Positions 28,969-40,449 of a stretch of 64,000 bases of DNA are shown piece after piece; positions within the stretch are counted from its first letter, which is position 1; each line of letters begins with the position of its first letter. The stretch comes from Shinella sumterensis. GTDB taxonomy: Bacteria > Pseudomonadota > Alphaproteobacteria > Rhizobiales > Rhizobiaceae. The position numbers were made by a program, and so were the translations under genes. Below the pieces are notes generated by a model. That model was given only the letters and a program-made list of their open reading frames with translations, was not told the origin of the DNA and ran no database searches. Location of the stretch: assembly GCF_004514425.2 (NCBI RefSeq), contig NZ_MYFN02000005.1, forward strand, positions 124,001 to 188,000. The letters run 5' to 3'.

Positions 28969-29255
28969 GGCCTGCTCCCCTTCTGCGCAAAAGTGATGGC
29001 AAACCGCACCACGCCCTGTCAACGTCGGCACCGACAGAAGGCATCATGCAGACCGACGTCCGATACGGTCTGGAGCCGCTTCAAACGGCATTCCGACGAA
29101 AATCCATGAATTTCCCGTCGAAACGACAGTATAACTGACCTATTTCGGACAAAATCGATTGAATTTTCTCAGGAAAACACAAATTTCATCGCGCCGTTTT
29201 TTTCTTCTGCTAACGTCCCGGCATCGGATTCGAGGGAATTTCCAGGGGTTCCAGG

Positions 29256-32200
29256 ATGAGCATGAAAAGAGAAAAGCATATCGAGGCCGCCAAGGCGGCT
29301 GCCGCAGCCCTCGGCGCGAAAACACTGAACCCGGACATCCTTTTCGGACGTGCCAGCAAGGACGATCTCGACCACTATACCGGCGCGATGCTGGCGGTTG
29401 CTTCCGCCCATGCCATGGGCGAGCTGGAAGCCTGGGACGGGACCGCACCGCGCGTGACGGTCACCACCCTGCCGGACGTGAAGCCGCAGGGCCAGCCGGT
29501 GTCCGTCCTCGCCGTCACAGACCGCAACCAGCCGTTCCTTTACGATTCGGTGATGGGCGAGGTGACCAGCAGCTACCGCGATATCCTTCTGGCGATCCAC
29601 CCCATTCTCGTTGTCGCGCCCGGTGCCGCGCCGAAGCTGTTTTCGCCGGATGAGCCGAGCGAACCCGGCCAGCGGGTCAGCCATATCGAGATCCACCTGC
29701 CCGAAATGTCGGCGGCGGAAGCCGCGGCCCTCACCGAGCGCGTGAGAAACGTCCTCAATCAGGTCCATCTCGCGGTGGACGACTGGCCCGCCATGCTGGA
29801 AAAGCTCGATGGCGCGCGGGGCGACCTGGAGCGCTTCGCCAAGGAGAAAGCCGGCAAGAGCGAAGCGCTCGCCTTCCTCGACTGGCTGCGCGGCAACAAC
29901 TTCACCTTCCTCGGCATGCGGGAATACAGCTATTCCGGCAAGGGCGCGAATGCGACGGTGGAACGCGGCGGCGAGGGCCTCGGCATTCTCTCCGATCCCG
30001 ACGTCCGCGTGCTGCGCCTCGGCAAGGACGCCGTGACGACAACACCGGAAATCCTGGAATTCCTGGAGGGGCCGGATTTCCTCATCGTCACCAAGGCCAA
30101 TGCGAAGTCCGTCGTGCACCGGCGCGCCTATATGGACTATATCGGCCTCAAGCGCTTCGATGAGAAGGGCAAGGTCATCGGCGAACTGCGTATCGTCGGC
30201 CTGTTCACCTCCACCGCCTATACCCACGCCGCCAGCCAGATCCCGCTGCTGCGCTCCAAGGTGGAGCATGTCGTCGAGCATTTCGGCTACGACCCCAAGA
30301 GCCATTCCGGCAAGATGCTGATCAACACGCTGGAATCCTATCCGCGCGACGACCTCTTCCAGATCGACACCGGCCTGCTCGCCACCTTCTGTGAACAGAT
30401 CAACGAACTGTCCGACCGGCCGCGCATCCGGGTCCTGCCGCGCATCGACCGCTTCGACCGTTTCGTCTCCGTCATCGTCTATGTGCCGCGCGAGCAATAT
30501 GATTCGGATGTGCGCGAGAAGATCGGCAATTACCTGAAGTCGGCTTACGACGGCCGCGTCTCCGCCTATTATCCGGCCTTCCCGGAAGGCGGCCTCGCGC
30601 GCGTGCATTTCATCATCGGCCGCTCCGGCGGCAAGACGCCGCGCATCGCGCAGAACAAGCTCGAACAGGCCGTGCGCGAGATCGCGACGCGCTGGACCGA
30701 CCGCTTCGAGGCGCTGTCGAACAGGGATGGTCTCAGGCTGATTGCCGATCGCGGCTATCAGGAGGATTTCACCCCCGCCGAAGCCCATGCCGACCTCGCG
30801 CTCATCACCACCGCGACCGCCGACAACCCGATCAGCATCGCCTTCTACCGCAAGGCCTGGAACACCGACCTCAGCTCCGTCGAGCTGAAGATCTTCCACG
30901 CCAACGAGCCGGTCTCGCTGTCACGCCGCGTTCCACTGCTCGAGAATCTCGGTTTCAACGTCATCAGCGAGCAGACGCATGACCTCACCGTCGTCGGTCT
31001 CGACGGCGAGCAGCGCCGCGTGCTGCTGCACGACATGGAGCTGAAGCACCGCGACGGTATCGAGATCAATCTCGCCAGGCTGCGCCCGATGCTGGAAGAG
31101 GCCTTCCTCGCCGCTTGGCATGGCGAGGTGGACGACGACGCGTTGAACCGCCTCATCATCACCGCCGGGCTTTCCGCCCGCGAGGTCATGGCGCTCAGGA
31201 CCTATTCGCGCTACCTGCGCCAGACCGGCATCGCCTATTCCCAGGGCTATATCGCCGATACGCTGAACAAGTACCCGGCCATTGCCGCGAGCCTGTTCCG
31301 CCTGTTCGATTCACGCCTCGACCCGAAACTGTCCGAACGACAGCGCGACAAGAAATCCACCGAAGCCGCAACGGCCATCGAGGATGCGCTGGCCGACGTG
31401 CCGAGCCTCGACGAGGACCGGATCCTGCGCCGCTACGTCAACGCGCTGCAGGCGACGCTGCGCACCAACTATTTCCAGCACGATGCCGACGGAAAGCCGC
31501 GCAAGACGCTGGCGATCAAGCTCGACCCGAAGGCGCTCGACGGCCTGCCGGAGCCGCGGCCGTTCCGCGAGATCTTCGTCTACGGTGCCGAGGTGGAGGG
31601 CGTGCACCTGCGCTTCGGCAAGGTCGCCCGCGGCGGCCTGCGCTGGTCCGACCGGGCGCAGGATTACCGCACCGAAGTGCTCGGCCTTGTGAAGGCGCAG
31701 CAGGTGAAGAACGCCGTCATCGTGCCTGTCGGCGCCAAGGGCGGCTTCTATCCCAAGCAGCTTCCCGCCGGCGGCAGCCGCGACGCCATCTTCAAGGCGG
31801 GCACCGAGGCCTACAAGACCTATATCCGCACGCTGCTCTCCGTCACCGACAACATTGTCGGACAGGACGTCGTGCCGCCGGCCGATACGGTCCGCATCGA
31901 CGGGGACGACCCCTATTTCGTCGTCGCCGCCGACAAGGGTACGGCCACCTTCTCCGACACGGCCAACGGCCTTGCCCAGGAAGCCGGCTTCTGGCTCGAC
32001 GACGCCTTCGCCTCCGGCGGCTCGGCCGGCTACGACCACAAGAAGATGGGCATCACCGCCCGCGGCGCCTGGGAAACCGTCAAGCGCCACTTCCGCGAAA
32101 TGAACATCGACATCCAGAAGACACCCTTCACGGTGGCCGGCGTCGGCGACATGTCGGGCGACGTCTTCGGCAACGGCATGCTGCTGTCGCGCAAGATCCG

Positions 32201-34025
32201 CCTCGTCGCGGCCTTCGACCATCGCGACATCTTCATCGATCCGAACCCGGATACCGACACGTCCTTTGCCGAGCGGCGCCGCATGTTCAACCTGCCGCGC
32301 TCCAGCTGGCAGGATTACGACCGCTCGGTGCTTTCAAAGGGTGCGATGATCATTCCGCGCACGGAAAAATCCGTGACGCTGACGCCGGAGGCCATGGCGG
32401 TCATCGGCATCGACAAGGCCAAGGCGACGCCATTCGAGATCATGACGGCGATCCTGAAAGCGCCCGTCGATCTCCTGTGGTTCGGCGGCATCGGCACCTA
32501 TATCCGCGGCCAGAACGAGACGGATGCCGAGGTCGGCGACCGCGCCAACGACGCCATCCGCATCGTCGGCGAGGACGTGCGCGCCAAGGTGATCGGCGAG
32601 GGCGCCAATCTCGGCGTTACCCAGCGCGGCCGCATCGCCTTCGGCCTGAAGGGCGGACGCAGCAATTCCGACGCCATCGACAACTCGGCGGGCGTCAATT
32701 CCTCCGACGTCGAGGTCAACATCAAGATCGCGCTCGCCTCGGCCATGCGCGACGAGCGGCTCACACGTGCCAAGCGCAACGTGCTGCTCGCCTCCATGAC
32801 CGACGAGGTCGCCGAACTCGTCCTGCGCAACAACTACCTGCAATCGCTGGCGATTTCGCTCACGGAACGGCAGGGCACGGGCAACCGCGCATCGCTGACC
32901 CGCCTGATGGACCGCCTGGAGGGCTCCGGCCATCTCAACCGCAAGGTCGAGACCTTGCCTGATGACCGCACGCTCGCCGAACGCTACCAGGCCGGCAAGC
33001 CGCTGACGCGCCCGGAAATCGGCGTGCTGCTCTCCTATGCCAAGCTGGTGCTGTTCGACGAACTCATTCACACCAGCCTGCCCGATGATCCCTATTTTGA
33101 GCCGACGCTGACGGGCTACTTCCCCGCCAAGATGCAGAAGGCCTATGCCGACGATATCCGCTCGCATCGGCTGCGCCGCGAGATCATCGCGACCATCCTC
33201 GTCAACGAGGTGATCAACCGCGGCGGCCCGGCCTTCATCAACGGCCTCACCGACGGCACCGGCTTCGGCCCGGCCGATGCGGTCAAGGCGGCCGTCATCG
33301 CGCGGGATGGCTACGGCCTGCCTGCGCTCTATGCCGGCGTCGATGCGCTGGACAACCAGGTTTCCGGAGACGTCCAGAACGAACTCTACGAGGAGATCGG
33401 CCGCATCTATGCGACGGTCACCAGCCTGCTCCTGACCACGGGCGCCGTGTCCGGCCCGCTCGACCAGGCGATCCACAAGCTCAAGCACGTGCTGAAGCAG
33501 CTTCGCCCGCATCTTTCGACGCTCGTGTCGGAGGCCGCCGGCGACGAGGCCCGCCGCAGGGCCCATGCCTATGAGGATGAAGGCGTGCCGGCAGAGCTCG
33601 CCGCCGAGATCACGACGCTTTCCATGCTGATCTTCGTTCCCGAGGTGATGCTGATCGCGACGGCGACCGGCGATACGCTGAGCAAAACCGCGCAGGCCTT
33701 CGCGGGCATCAGCGGCAGCTTGAACATCGGCCGCCTGCTGGCCGCGGCCGCCCGCATTCCGACCGGCGATCTCTACGAGGCGCTGGCCCTGCAGCGCAGC
33801 CTCACCGACATCGCCAATGCCCGCCGCGACCTCACCACCGCCGTGCTGACCCGCCACAAGGGCGACAAGGCGCCTCTTACCGCCTGGCAACAGAGCGAGA
33901 AGGAACGGCTGGCCCGTGTGACGGCCAACCTCTCCGCGCTGACGGAGACGGGCGAGGCGACGCTTGCCAAGGTCAGCGTCGCCGCCGGCATCCTGAGCGA
34001 CCTTGCGCAGGAAAGGGTGAAATGA
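29256..34025 (+). CDS. gdhB: NAD-specific glutamate dehydrogenase, large (GDH-180) type
   Basis: A very large NAD-dependent glutamate dehydrogenase of 1589 residues, converting glutamate to 2-oxoglutarate and ammonia, mainly in catabolism. A long N-terminal half includes ACT-like regulatory segments; the catalytic part, about residues 780-1250, shows GGLRWSDRAQDYRTEVLGLVKAQQ, VPVGAKGGFYPKQLP and GDMSGDVFGNGMLLS. The C-terminal portion is helical. ATG 29256 is used; an ATG two codons on is possible. It stands alone and is followed by a transporter gene. The L_180 class is reported as allosterically controlled by amino acids. Confidence 0.96.
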   Translation: MSMKREKHIEAAKAAAAALGAKTLNPDILFGRASKDDLDHYTGAMLAVASAHAMGELEAWDGTAPRVTVTTLPDVKPQGQPVSVLAVTDRNQPFLYDSVMGEVTSSYRDILLAIHPILVVAPGAAPKLFSPDEPSEPGQRVSHIEIHLPEMSAAEAAALTERVRNVLNQVHLAVDDWPAMLEKLDGARGDLERFAKEKAGKSEALAFLDWLRGNNFTFLGMREYSYSGKGANATVERGGEGLGILSDPDVRVLRLGKDAVTTTPEILEFLEGPDFLIVTKANAKSVVHRRAYMDYIGLKRFDEKGKVIGELRIVGLFTSTAYTHAASQIPLLRSKVEHVVEHFGYDPKSHSGKMLINTLESYPRDDLFQIDTGLLATFCEQINELSDRPRIRVLPRIDRFDRFVSVIVYVPREQYDSDVREKIGNYLKSAYDGRVSAYYPAFPEGGLARVHFIIGRSGGKTPRIAQNKLEQAVREIATRWTDRFEALSNRDGLRLIADRGYQEDFTPAEAHADLALITTATADNPISIAFYRKAWNTDLSSVELKIFHANEPVSLSRRVPLLENLGFNVISEQTHDLTVVGLDGEQRRVLLHDMELKHRDGIEINLARLRPMLEEAFLAAWHGEVDDDALNRLIITAGLSAREVMALRTYSRYLRQTGIAYSQGYIADTLNKYPAIAASLFRLFDSRLDPKLSERQRDKKSTEAATAIEDALADVPSLDEDRILRRYVNALQATLRTNYFQHDADGKPRKTLAIKLDPKALDGLPEPRPFREIFVYGAEVEGVHLRFGKVARGGLRWSDRAQDYRTEVLGLVKAQQVKNAVIVPVGAKGGFYPKQLPAGGSRDAIFKAGTEAYKTYIRTLLSVTDNIVGQDVVPPADTVRIDGDDPYFVVAADKGTATFSDTANGLAQEAGFWLDDAFASGGSAGYDHKKMGITARGAWETVKRHFREMNIDIQKTPFTVAGVGDMSGDVFGNGMLLSRKIRLVAAFDHRDIFIDPNPDTDTSFAERRRMFNLPRSSWQDYDRSVLSKGAMIIPRTEKSVTLTPEAMAVIGIDKAKATPFEIMTAILKAPVDLLWFGGIGTYIRGQNETDAEVGDRANDAIRIVGEDVRAKVIGEGANLGVTQRGRIAFGLKGGRSNSDAIDNSAGVNSSDVEVNIKIALASAMRDERLTRAKRNVLLASMTDEVAELVLRNNYLQSLAISLTERQGTGNRASLTRLMDRLEGSGHLNRKVETLPDDRTLAERYQAGKPLTRPEIGVLLSYAKLVLFDELIHTSLPDDPYFEPTLTGYFPAKMQKAYADDIRSHRLRREIIATILVNEVINRGGPAFINGLTDGTGFGPADAVKAAVIARDGYGLPALYAGVDALDNQVSGDVQNELYEEIGRIYATVTSLLLTTGAVSGPLDQAIHKLKHVLKQLRPHLSTLVSEAAGDEARRRAHAYEDEGVPAELAAEITTLSMLIFVPEVMLIATATGDTLSKTAQAFAGISGSLNIGRLLAAAARIPTGDLYEALALQRSLTDIANARRDLTTAVLTRHKGDKAPLTAWQQSEKERLARVTANLSALTETGEATLAKVSVAAGILSDLAQERVK

Positions 34026-34113
34026 CACAGTCCCCTGCCGGCTGGCGGACGACGCTCCGTTAGCCGGCTTGAGGACGGGCGCATCATCGCCCCGGCAAAG
34101 GAGGGCGATGAGC

Positions 34114-35493
34114 ATGGACACGAAAACCGCCGCGCCGCGCGCAAGCCGTCTCGGCATTGCCGGGTGGATGCTGTTCGACTGGGCGGCGCAGCCGTTTTTC
34201 ACCGTCATCACCACCTTCATCTTCGGTCCCTATCTCGTCGCGCGCCTGACGGACGATCCGGTCGCGGGACAGGCGGCCTGGAGCTACACGCTGACGATCG
34301 CCGGCATCGTGATTGCCTTGCTGGCGCCCGTCATGGGATCGATCGCCGATGCCTCGGGCGCCCGAAAACCCTGGATCGCCGCCTTCGCCGTGGTGAAGAT
34401 CCTCTCCCTCATGGGGCTCTGGTATGCCACGCCGGGCAGCAGCCTCGTCTTCGCCATGGCGATGATCGTGCTCGCCACCGTCGCGGCGGAATTTTCGATC
34501 GTCTTCAACGATTCCATGATGCCGCGCCTGGTGAGCCCGGCCGATACCGGCCGCATCTCCAACATTGCCTGGGGCCTCGGCTATCTCGGTGGCATGATCG
34601 TGTTGATCGTGGTCATCGCGCTGATTGCCGCAAATCCCGTAACGGGCGAGACGGTCCTCGGCATCAGGCCGATATTCGGGATCGATCCCGCGACCGGCGA
34701 GGATGCCCGCATCACCGGACCGATCTCGGCGATCTGGTATCTCGTCTTCATCCTGCCGATGTTCTTCTTCACGCCGGACCAGAGCAGGGGCCTGCCGATC
34801 GCACACGCCGTTCGCGCAGGCTTCGCGGACCTCACCGCGGCCTTGCGCGATCTTCGCGGCAGGCCTCGCATCCTGCGCTTTCTCATCGCACGCATGGTCT
34901 ACCAGGACGGCGTCAACGGCCTCATCGCGCTCGGCGGTACCTTCGCCGCCGGCATGTTCGCCTGGCAGACCTTCGAGCTCGGCATCTACGGCATCATCCT
35001 CAATGTCGTCGCCATCGGCGGCTGCCTCTATGCCAGCCGGCTGGACAAGCGCCTCGGCTCGAAGGCCGTCGTCGTCGGAAGTCTCGTCTGCCTGACGATG
35101 GCGACGATCGGCATCGTCTCGACGGGACCGGGTTTCACGCTCTTCGGCCTCGTCCCGCTGTCCGTCAAGAGTACCGGCGGGCTGTTCGGCACAGCTGCGG
35201 AAAAGGCCTACATCCTCTACGGCCTGCTGATCGGGCTCGCATTCGGCCCTGTCCAGGCGTCTGCGCGTTCCTATCTCGCCCAAAGCATCCACCCGGACGA
35301 GGCGGGCCGTTATTTCGGGCTCTATGCGCTTTCAGGCCGCGCCACATCCTTCCTGGCGCCGCTCTCCGTCGCCCTCGTCACCACGGCGACGGGCTCGGCA
35401 CGCCTGGGCATGATGGCGCTGATCGTCTTCCTTGTAGCCGGTTTCCTGCTCCTGCTGCGCACGCCTTATCCCGCCGCCAAAGTCACCCGCTGA
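34114..35493 (+). CDS. MFS transporter, UMF1/Atg22-like family
   Basis: A 459-residue membrane protein with about twelve transmembrane helices. The N-terminal signature [24 protein letters not shown] and [13 protein letters not shown] define the UMF1 group, related to the yeast vacuolar amino-acid effluxer Atg22; export of amino acids or peptides is a guess. AAGGAGG at 34098-34104 fits ATG 34114 (9-base spacing) better than ATG 34108 (3-base). It lies 88 bases after the glutamate dehydrogenase gene and may be co-transcribed. Confidence 0.9.
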   Translation: MDTKTAAPRASRLGIAGWMLFDWAAQPFFTVITTFIFGPYLVARLTDDPVAGQAAWSYTLTIAGIVIALLAPVMGSIADASGARKPWIAAFAVVKILSLMGLWYATPGSSLVFAMAMIVLATVAAEFSIVFNDSMMPRLVSPADTGRISNIAWGLGYLGGMIVLIVVIALIAANPVTGETVLGIRPIFGIDPATGEDARITGPISAIWYLVFILPMFFFTPDQSRGLPIAHAVRAGFADLTAALRDLRGRPRILRFLIARMVYQDGVNGLIALGGTFAAGMFAWQTFELGIYGIILNVVAIGGCLYASRLDKRLGSKAVVVGSLVCLTMATIGIVSTGPGFTLFGLVPLSVKSTGGLFGTAAEKAYILYGLLIGLAFGPVQASARSYLAQSIHPDEAGRYFGLYALSGRATSFLAPLSVALVTTATGSARLGMMALIVFLVAGFLLLLRTPYPAAKVTR

Positions 35494-35499
35494 AACGCA

Positions 35500-35523
35500 A
35501 AACGCCCCGCAAGCGGGGCGTCT
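35500..35523. terminator. Terminator between UMF1-like gene and purH
   Basis: ACGCCCCGC (35502-35510), loop AA, GCGGGGCGT (35513-35521). The run AAAA before it becomes TTTT on the minus strand, so it is a good terminator for purH. Confidence 0.85.
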
Positions 35524-35550
35524 CCATCCGGACAAGAATCCGGGTAAGGA

Positions 35551-37161
35551 TCAATGGCGGAAGTGGCGCATGCCGGTGAACACCATGGCAACGCCCGCCT
35601 CGTCGGCCGCGGCAATGACTTCGGCGTCGCGCATCGAGCCGCCGGGCTGGATGACGGCCGTGGCCCCGGCGGCGATGGCGGAGAGCAGGCCGTCGGCAAA
35701 GGGCAGGAAGGCTTCCGACGCCACCGCCGAGCCGCGCGTCAGCGGCTGCGAAAGCCCCATGGCCTTGGCGGCGGCTTCGGCCTTCAGGCCGGCGATGCGG
35801 GCCGAATCGACGCGGCTCATCTGACCGGCGCCGATGCCGGCCGTCTGGCCGTCCTTGGCATAGACCACGGCATTCGACTTCACATGCTTGGCCACCTTGA
35901 AGGCGAACTTCATGTCGATCAGCTCCTGTTCGGTCGGCGCCCGCTTGGTGACGACCTTCAGCTCCAGGTCCTCGACCACGCCGTTGTCGCGGCTTTGCAC
36001 CAAAAGGCCGCCCGATACGGTCTTGGCGGAGAGGCCGGGCGCGCGCGGATCGGGCAGGCCGCCCGTCACGAGAAGGCGCAGATTGGGTTTGCCGGCAATC
36101 ACCGCGCGGGCCTTTTCATCCGCATCCGGCGCGATGATGACCTCGGTGAACAGCTTGACGATCTCTTCCGCCGTCTCGCCGTCCAGCGTCGAATTGAGCG
36201 CGATGATACCGCCGAAGGCGGAGACCGGGTCGCAGGCCAGCGCCCGGGCATAGGCGTCCTTCAGCGTTTTGCCGGTGGCGACGCCGCAGGGGTTTGCGTG
36301 CTTGATGATCGCGCAGGCCGGGCCGTTTTCCGGCAGGAACTCGGCGACCAGTTCGAAGGCGGCATCCGTATCGTTGATATTGTTGTAGGAAAGCTGCTTG
36401 CCCTGCAGGAGCGTCGCGGTGGCGACGCCGGGGCGGTTTTCGCCGGTCACGTAGAAGCCCGCCTTCTGGTGCGGGTTTTCGCCGTAGCGCATCTCTTCCT
36501 TCAGCACGCCGCCGATCACGCGATGGCGCGGCATGGCGATGTCGAGCGCTTCGGCGAACCAGTTGGAGATCGCGGCGTCATAGGCGGCGGTGCGCGCATA
36601 GGCCTTCGCCGCCATGCGCTGGCGGAAGGCATAGGAAGTCGTGCCGTCAGCCAGTTCCGCGATCAGCGCCTCGTAATCGGCAGGATCGGTGACGATGGTG
36701 ACATAGGCGTGGTTCTTGGCCGAGGCGCGGATCATGGCCGGGCCGCCGATATCGATGTTCTCGACGGTCGTCGGATAGTCGCCGCCCTTGGCGCGGACAT
36801 CCTCGAACGGATAGAGGTTGATGACGGCAAGGTCGATGGCGCCGATACCGTGCGCCTTCATCGCCTCGACATGCTCGGCATCGTCTCGGATCGCCAAAAG
36901 CCCGCCATGAACCGAAGGATGAAGCGTCTTCACGCGACCGTCCATGATTTCCGGAAAGCCCGTGACCTCGGAAACGTCGGTGACGGCAAGCCCGGCATCG
37001 CTGAGCGCCTTGTGCGTGCCGCCCGTCGAGAGCAGACGAACGCCCTTTTCGGCGAGCGACTTGGCGAGCGCGACGACCCCGGCCTTGTCGGAGACGGAGA
37101 GCAGCGCGGTGCGCACGGCAACACGATCGGGGGCGGGGATCTTCTTGGAAACAACGGCCAT
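35551..37161 (-). CDS. purH: Bifunctional AICAR formyltransferase / IMP cyclohydrolase
   Basis: Last two steps of IMP synthesis; 536 residues. The N-terminal MGS-like cyclohydrolase domain ([51 protein letters not shown]) is followed by the AICAR transformylase domain ([37 protein letters not shown], end [17 protein letters not shown]). ATG 37161 has GGAG upstream; in-frame sequence further upstream is non-conserved. It is transcribed away from the heparinase-like gene, 98 bases upstream. Confidence 0.98.
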   Translation of the reverse strand: MAVVSKKIPAPDRVAVRTALLSVSDKAGVVALAKSLAEKGVRLLSTGGTHKALSDAGLAVTDVSEVTGFPEIMDGRVKTLHPSVHGGLLAIRDDAEHVEAMKAHGIGAIDLAVINLYPFEDVRAKGGDYPTTVENIDIGGPAMIRASAKNHAYVTIVTDPADYEALIAELADGTTSYAFRQRMAAKAYARTAAYDAAISNWFAEALDIAMPRHRVIGGVLKEEMRYGENPHQKAGFYVTGENRPGVATATLLQGKQLSYNNINDTDAAFELVAEFLPENGPACAIIKHANPCGVATGKTLKDAYARALACDPVSAFGGIIALNSTLDGETAEEIVKLFTEVIIAPDADEKARAVIAGKPNLRLLVTGGLPDPRAPGLSAKTVSGGLLVQSRDNGVVEDLELKVVTKRAPTEQELIDMKFAFKVAKHVKSNAVVYAKDGQTAGIGAGQMSRVDSARIAGLKAEAAAKAMGLSQPLTRGSAVASEAFLPFADGLLSAIAAGATAVIQPGGSMRDAEVIAAADEAGVAMVFTGMRHFRH

Positions 37162-37259
37162 TGGGCGCTCCGTTCTGACGGCCCGGGAGGAGGGGGCCGG
37201 ATGGTCATGCGCCCCGTTAACACAGGCGCCGCCCGGAGAAAACCTCGAATGAGAAAAGC

Positions 37260-38942
37260 TCAGCGCCGACGCGCCAGCGACCACTGGACTTCCGGCGTCT
37301 CGGCAAGCGGCATGGTCAGCGTCAGCTGGCGCGACGCGCGCACGCCCGAGGGATCGGCGAAGAACACATCCTCCTCCTCCTCGATGCCGATATCAAGGCA
37401 GGTCAGCGCCCAGGCCTCGCCATCGGGCGCGACCAGCCGCACCTCATTGTCGGAAGCCGGATAGAGCTGGATGTTCGGATGGACGTGGAAGCGCACGACG
37501 GCCGTGCCCTTGTCGATGGCGGCTCCGGGCGCGCCCGGCTTGAAGAAGCGCTCCCTGCCGCGAATTTCCGTTCCCGAGGCGGAAACGAAGATATCCCGCT
37601 CGTAGATCAGGCCGAAGCGCTGGAGATAGCCGTCATGGCTCGCCGTGATGCCGTCGGCGCCGGAATCGCGCTCGGCCCGGACGACATTCACCTTGCTGAC
37701 GCCGCCGATGATGATCGGCCCGAGGAAGCGGGAGGTGGAGATGCGCGACGACGAGGTGTCGTTGAGGGTCGCGACCGAATGCGCCGCCGTCATGCGCGCC
37801 ATCTGGCGCATCGCATCGCCGGCAAAGCGCGGCCGGCCGGAATTGACGATGAAACGGTTCTTGCCCGACGACATCTCGATGGAAAGCGTGCCGGCGGAAT
37901 GCGTCGCGGAGAGATCGATGGATTTCGGCATGCCGGTATCCATCAGCACCACCGTCTCCTTCACGGCGAGCCGGTCGTAATTGATCGAAGGCAGGGCCTT
38001 GAAGGGCGCGCCGCCGGTCTCGTCGTAGCGCAGCACCGACATCAGTTCGTTGGCGAGCGTATAGGTCGCGCCGTTGAACAGCGCGAGTTCACCGCCCTGG
38101 TGGCGGAAGAAGCGCAGGGCCGGATAGATGCGGTCGATGCTCGGGATGAGCTGCAAGGGCATGTCGTGGCCGAGATTGACATAGGTCTGCCGCAGCGGCA
38201 GCAGGTCGAGCAGCAGGTCGAGCGCCGCCCGCGGATTGCGCGAGCAATGGCCGCCATCGGGCAGGATCTGCCGATCCAGCTCCGCATCGAGATTGCGGGC
38301 GGCGTTGCGCATCTTGGACGCGGTCGCGGGCATGGCGATCGAGGCCATGGCCAGCGCGATGCGCACGCGAAGCCGCGGCTCGCCGTCCCGCGTCGTATCG
38401 GCGACATGGCGCAGGTAACGCACCTGGAAGGCAAGGCTCTTGAGGAACCGGCGGTAGAACGGATAATCCGCGTCTTTCAGCACGACGGGCGAATGGGACA
38501 GCCAGGCGATGATGCGTTGCGCCGCGACATCCGGGCGCCAGGCAAGCCCGCCGATGACACGGCCGTGGCTTTGCAGCCAGTCATCGACGATGAAGCGGGC
38601 CGTATGCGCCGCCTTGTCGGGATCGACGAGCCGCAGATGGCGCAGCCAGCCGAAGGAATGCAGGCGGACGGCGAATTCCTCGGACGGGAGCTCCAGCGCG
38701 AAGGGTGATTCGCCCTCGCAATCCAATATGCGACCGGCAAGCGGGAAACGACCGGCGGTGATCTCTTCGCCGGCGAAGGAATCGGCGGGGTGCAGGTCGG
38801 TCGGCGCGACGATGAGGCGGTCCGGCGCGCCGCCGGAAAAGCGCACGGCGCTGATCTTGCCAAGCGCAAGCCTTCGCGAGAAGCGGCGCCAACCCTCACG
38901 CAGATACAGATAGAGAAGCCGTTGGCGGTCGGAAAGCTGCAT
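37260..38942 (-). CDS. Heparinase II/III family protein
   Basis: A 560-residue protein with an N-terminal helical (alpha/alpha toroid) part and a C-terminal beta-rich heparinase II/III-like domain. Landmarks are [51 protein letters not shown] and the beta domain around [15 protein letters not shown] and [19 protein letters not shown]. The family cleaves acidic polysaccharides; no signal peptide is seen, so substrate and location are unclear. The start at 38942 is chosen over a TTG three codons upstream. It follows rsmB on the same strand. Confidence 0.88.
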   Translation of the reverse strand: MQLSDRQRLLYLYLREGWRRFSRRLALGKISAVRFSGGAPDRLIVAPTDLHPADSFAGEEITAGRFPLAGRILDCEGESPFALELPSEEFAVRLHSFGWLRHLRLVDPDKAAHTARFIVDDWLQSHGRVIGGLAWRPDVAAQRIIAWLSHSPVVLKDADYPFYRRFLKSLAFQVRYLRHVADTTRDGEPRLRVRIALAMASIAMPATASKMRNAARNLDAELDRQILPDGGHCSRNPRAALDLLLDLLPLRQTYVNLGHDMPLQLIPSIDRIYPALRFFRHQGGELALFNGATYTLANELMSVLRYDETGGAPFKALPSINYDRLAVKETVVLMDTGMPKSIDLSATHSAGTLSIEMSSGKNRFIVNSGRPRFAGDAMRQMARMTAAHSVATLNDTSSSRISTSRFLGPIIIGGVSKVNVVRAERDSGADGITASHDGYLQRFGLIYERDIFVSASGTEIRGRERFFKPGAPGAAIDKGTAVVRFHVHPNIQLYPASDNEVRLVAPDGEAWALTCLDIGIEEEEDVFFADPSGVRASRQLTLTMPLAETPEVQWSLARRR

Positions 38943-39042
38943 GGTTAACAAATGCCTCCAAGCCTATAGGTAGGCCGAGGAGAGGAGCGGCGTCAATTCA
39001 TCGCCTGCTGATGGACTGTTGATGACGGCAATATGCGGGGGA

Positions 39043-40449
39043 TCAGCCGTTTCTGCGCAGCCGGACCGCATAGAAGCCATCGACGCCGCCGGCGTGGCCG
39101 GCGGTCGCAGGCAGCATGGCGGGCGTGGTGCGGAATTCGCCGCGCGGCGAAATCGCCTCCTCCAGGCCGGGCCAGTCCGCCGCGTCGACGGGAATGAGCC
39201 GCCAGTCCGGATTGTCCGCCAGCACCCGGTCGATCATGTCCTCACCCTCGGCGGGATCGAGCGAGCAGTTGGAGAAGACGAGATCGCCGCCCGGCTTCAC
39301 CAGCGTCAACGCGTGGCGCAGCAGGCGTTCCTGCAGGCGTGCCAGCTTTTCGATATCCTCCGGCCCCTTGGTCCAGAGCACGTCGGGATGCTTGCGGATC
39401 GTGCCGGTCGAGGAGCAGGGCGCATCGAGCAGGACGGCATCGAACAGCGTCTCGGGGCGGAAATCCGCCATATTGGCCTCCAGCGTGGTCGCGGAAAGGC
39501 CGAGCCGCGCCAGATTGCTTTCCAGCCGCCGAAGCCGGTTGCCCGATTGGTCAAGCGCCGTCACGGCGCCACCGGCCAGCACAAGCTGCGCGGTCTTGCC
39601 GCCCGGTGCGGCGCACAGATCGGCGACATGCTTGCCCGCGAGGTCACCGAAAAGCCTGGCCGGCAGGCTGGCAGCGGCGTCCTGCACCCACCATTCTCCC
39701 GCCTCGAAACCCTCGAGCGCCGGAATCGCGCCGGAGGCGGCAGGCAGGCGAACGGAGCCGGTCGGCAGGACGAGCCCGCCCAGCTTGCCGGCCCAGCCAG
39801 AGGGATCCGATTTGACGGTGAGGTCGATGGCGGAGGGTTCCAGCACGGCATCGGCAATGCTGGCGGCATGCGCCTCGCCGTAAACCGATATCAGCCGCTC
39901 GTAGAACCAGGCCGGAATGACCGGCAGCGCCTGCGTGGCCGCAAGGTGCGTTGCCTTCTCGCGCGACAGGCGGCGCAGCACGGCATTGGTGAGACTGGCG
40001 AAACGGCGGTTGCGCGGATCGAGCTGCGCCTGTTCGACGGCGAGGTCGACGGCGGAATGATCGGGCACGTCGAGATAGAGGATCTGCGCGGCGGCCACCG
40101 TCAGCACATGATGCAGCGCGCGGGCGCCGTCCGGGAGCGGCGTGCCGACGAGCGTATCGAGGATCGCCTCGATGCGGGGCAGATGGCGCAACGCCGTGTT
40201 GATGATAGCGCGAACGAGCGCGCGGTCGGCGTCGTTCAGCTGCCGATAGGCCGGATTGCCGTTTTCGGGATCCAGCATCCCGTCGAGCGACGTCCTGCGG
40301 TCGACCACCGCCGCAAGGATCTTGGCGGCCGCCTGCCGGGCACGCAGGCCCGGTTTTTCGACGTGATCATCCACCGGCGCAGGCTTTTGAGCGCCTTTGC
40401 CACGATGACGGTTGGGATGCGGTTTTTTTCTGCGAATGTCGTCGTTCAA
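39043..40449 (-). CDS. RsmB/NOP family 16S rRNA (cytosine-C5) methyltransferase
   Basis: SAM-dependent RNA m5C methyltransferase of 468 residues. An N-terminal NusB-like RNA-binding domain (about residues 35-160) is followed by the Rossmann domain with [32 protein letters not shown] and the second catalytic cysteine in [13 protein letters not shown]. The start is a TTG at 40449 that overlaps the htpX stop as TTGA, indicating translational coupling. RsmB-type (C967) activity is likely but paralogues in the family differ in target. Confidence 0.92.
   Translation of the reverse strand: MNDDIRRKKPHPNRHRGKGAQKPAPVDDHVEKPGLRARQAAAKILAAVVDRRTSLDGMLDPENGNPAYRQLNDADRALVRAIINTALRHLPRIEAILDTLVGTPLPDGARALHHVLTVAAAQILYLDVPDHSAVDLAVEQAQLDPRNRRFASLTNAVLRRLSREKATHLAATQALPVIPAWFYERLISVYGEAHAASIADAVLEPSAIDLTVKSDPSGWAGKLGGLVLPTGSVRLPAASGAIPALEGFEAGEWWVQDAAASLPARLFGDLAGKHVADLCAAPGGKTAQLVLAGGAVTALDQSGNRLRRLESNLARLGLSATTLEANMADFRPETLFDAVLLDAPCSSTGTIRKHPDVLWTKGPEDIEKLARLQERLLRHALTLVKPGGDLVFSNCSLDPAEGEDMIDRVLADNPDWRLIPVDAADWPGLEEAISPRGEFRTTPAMLPATAGHAGGVDGFYAVRLRRNG

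Noticed and set aside
28969-29255. Small RNA or riboswitch in the pdxY-gdhB gap
   Set aside because: The region is more AT-rich with a T run but shows no stable conserved structure I can recognise, and promoter matches are poor.
32334-34220. Long ORF of 628 codons on the strand opposite the glutamate dehydrogenase gene
   Set aside because: It is an antisense shadow in GC-rich coding DNA; its composition lacks any protein motif, and the + strand frame is a clear GDH.
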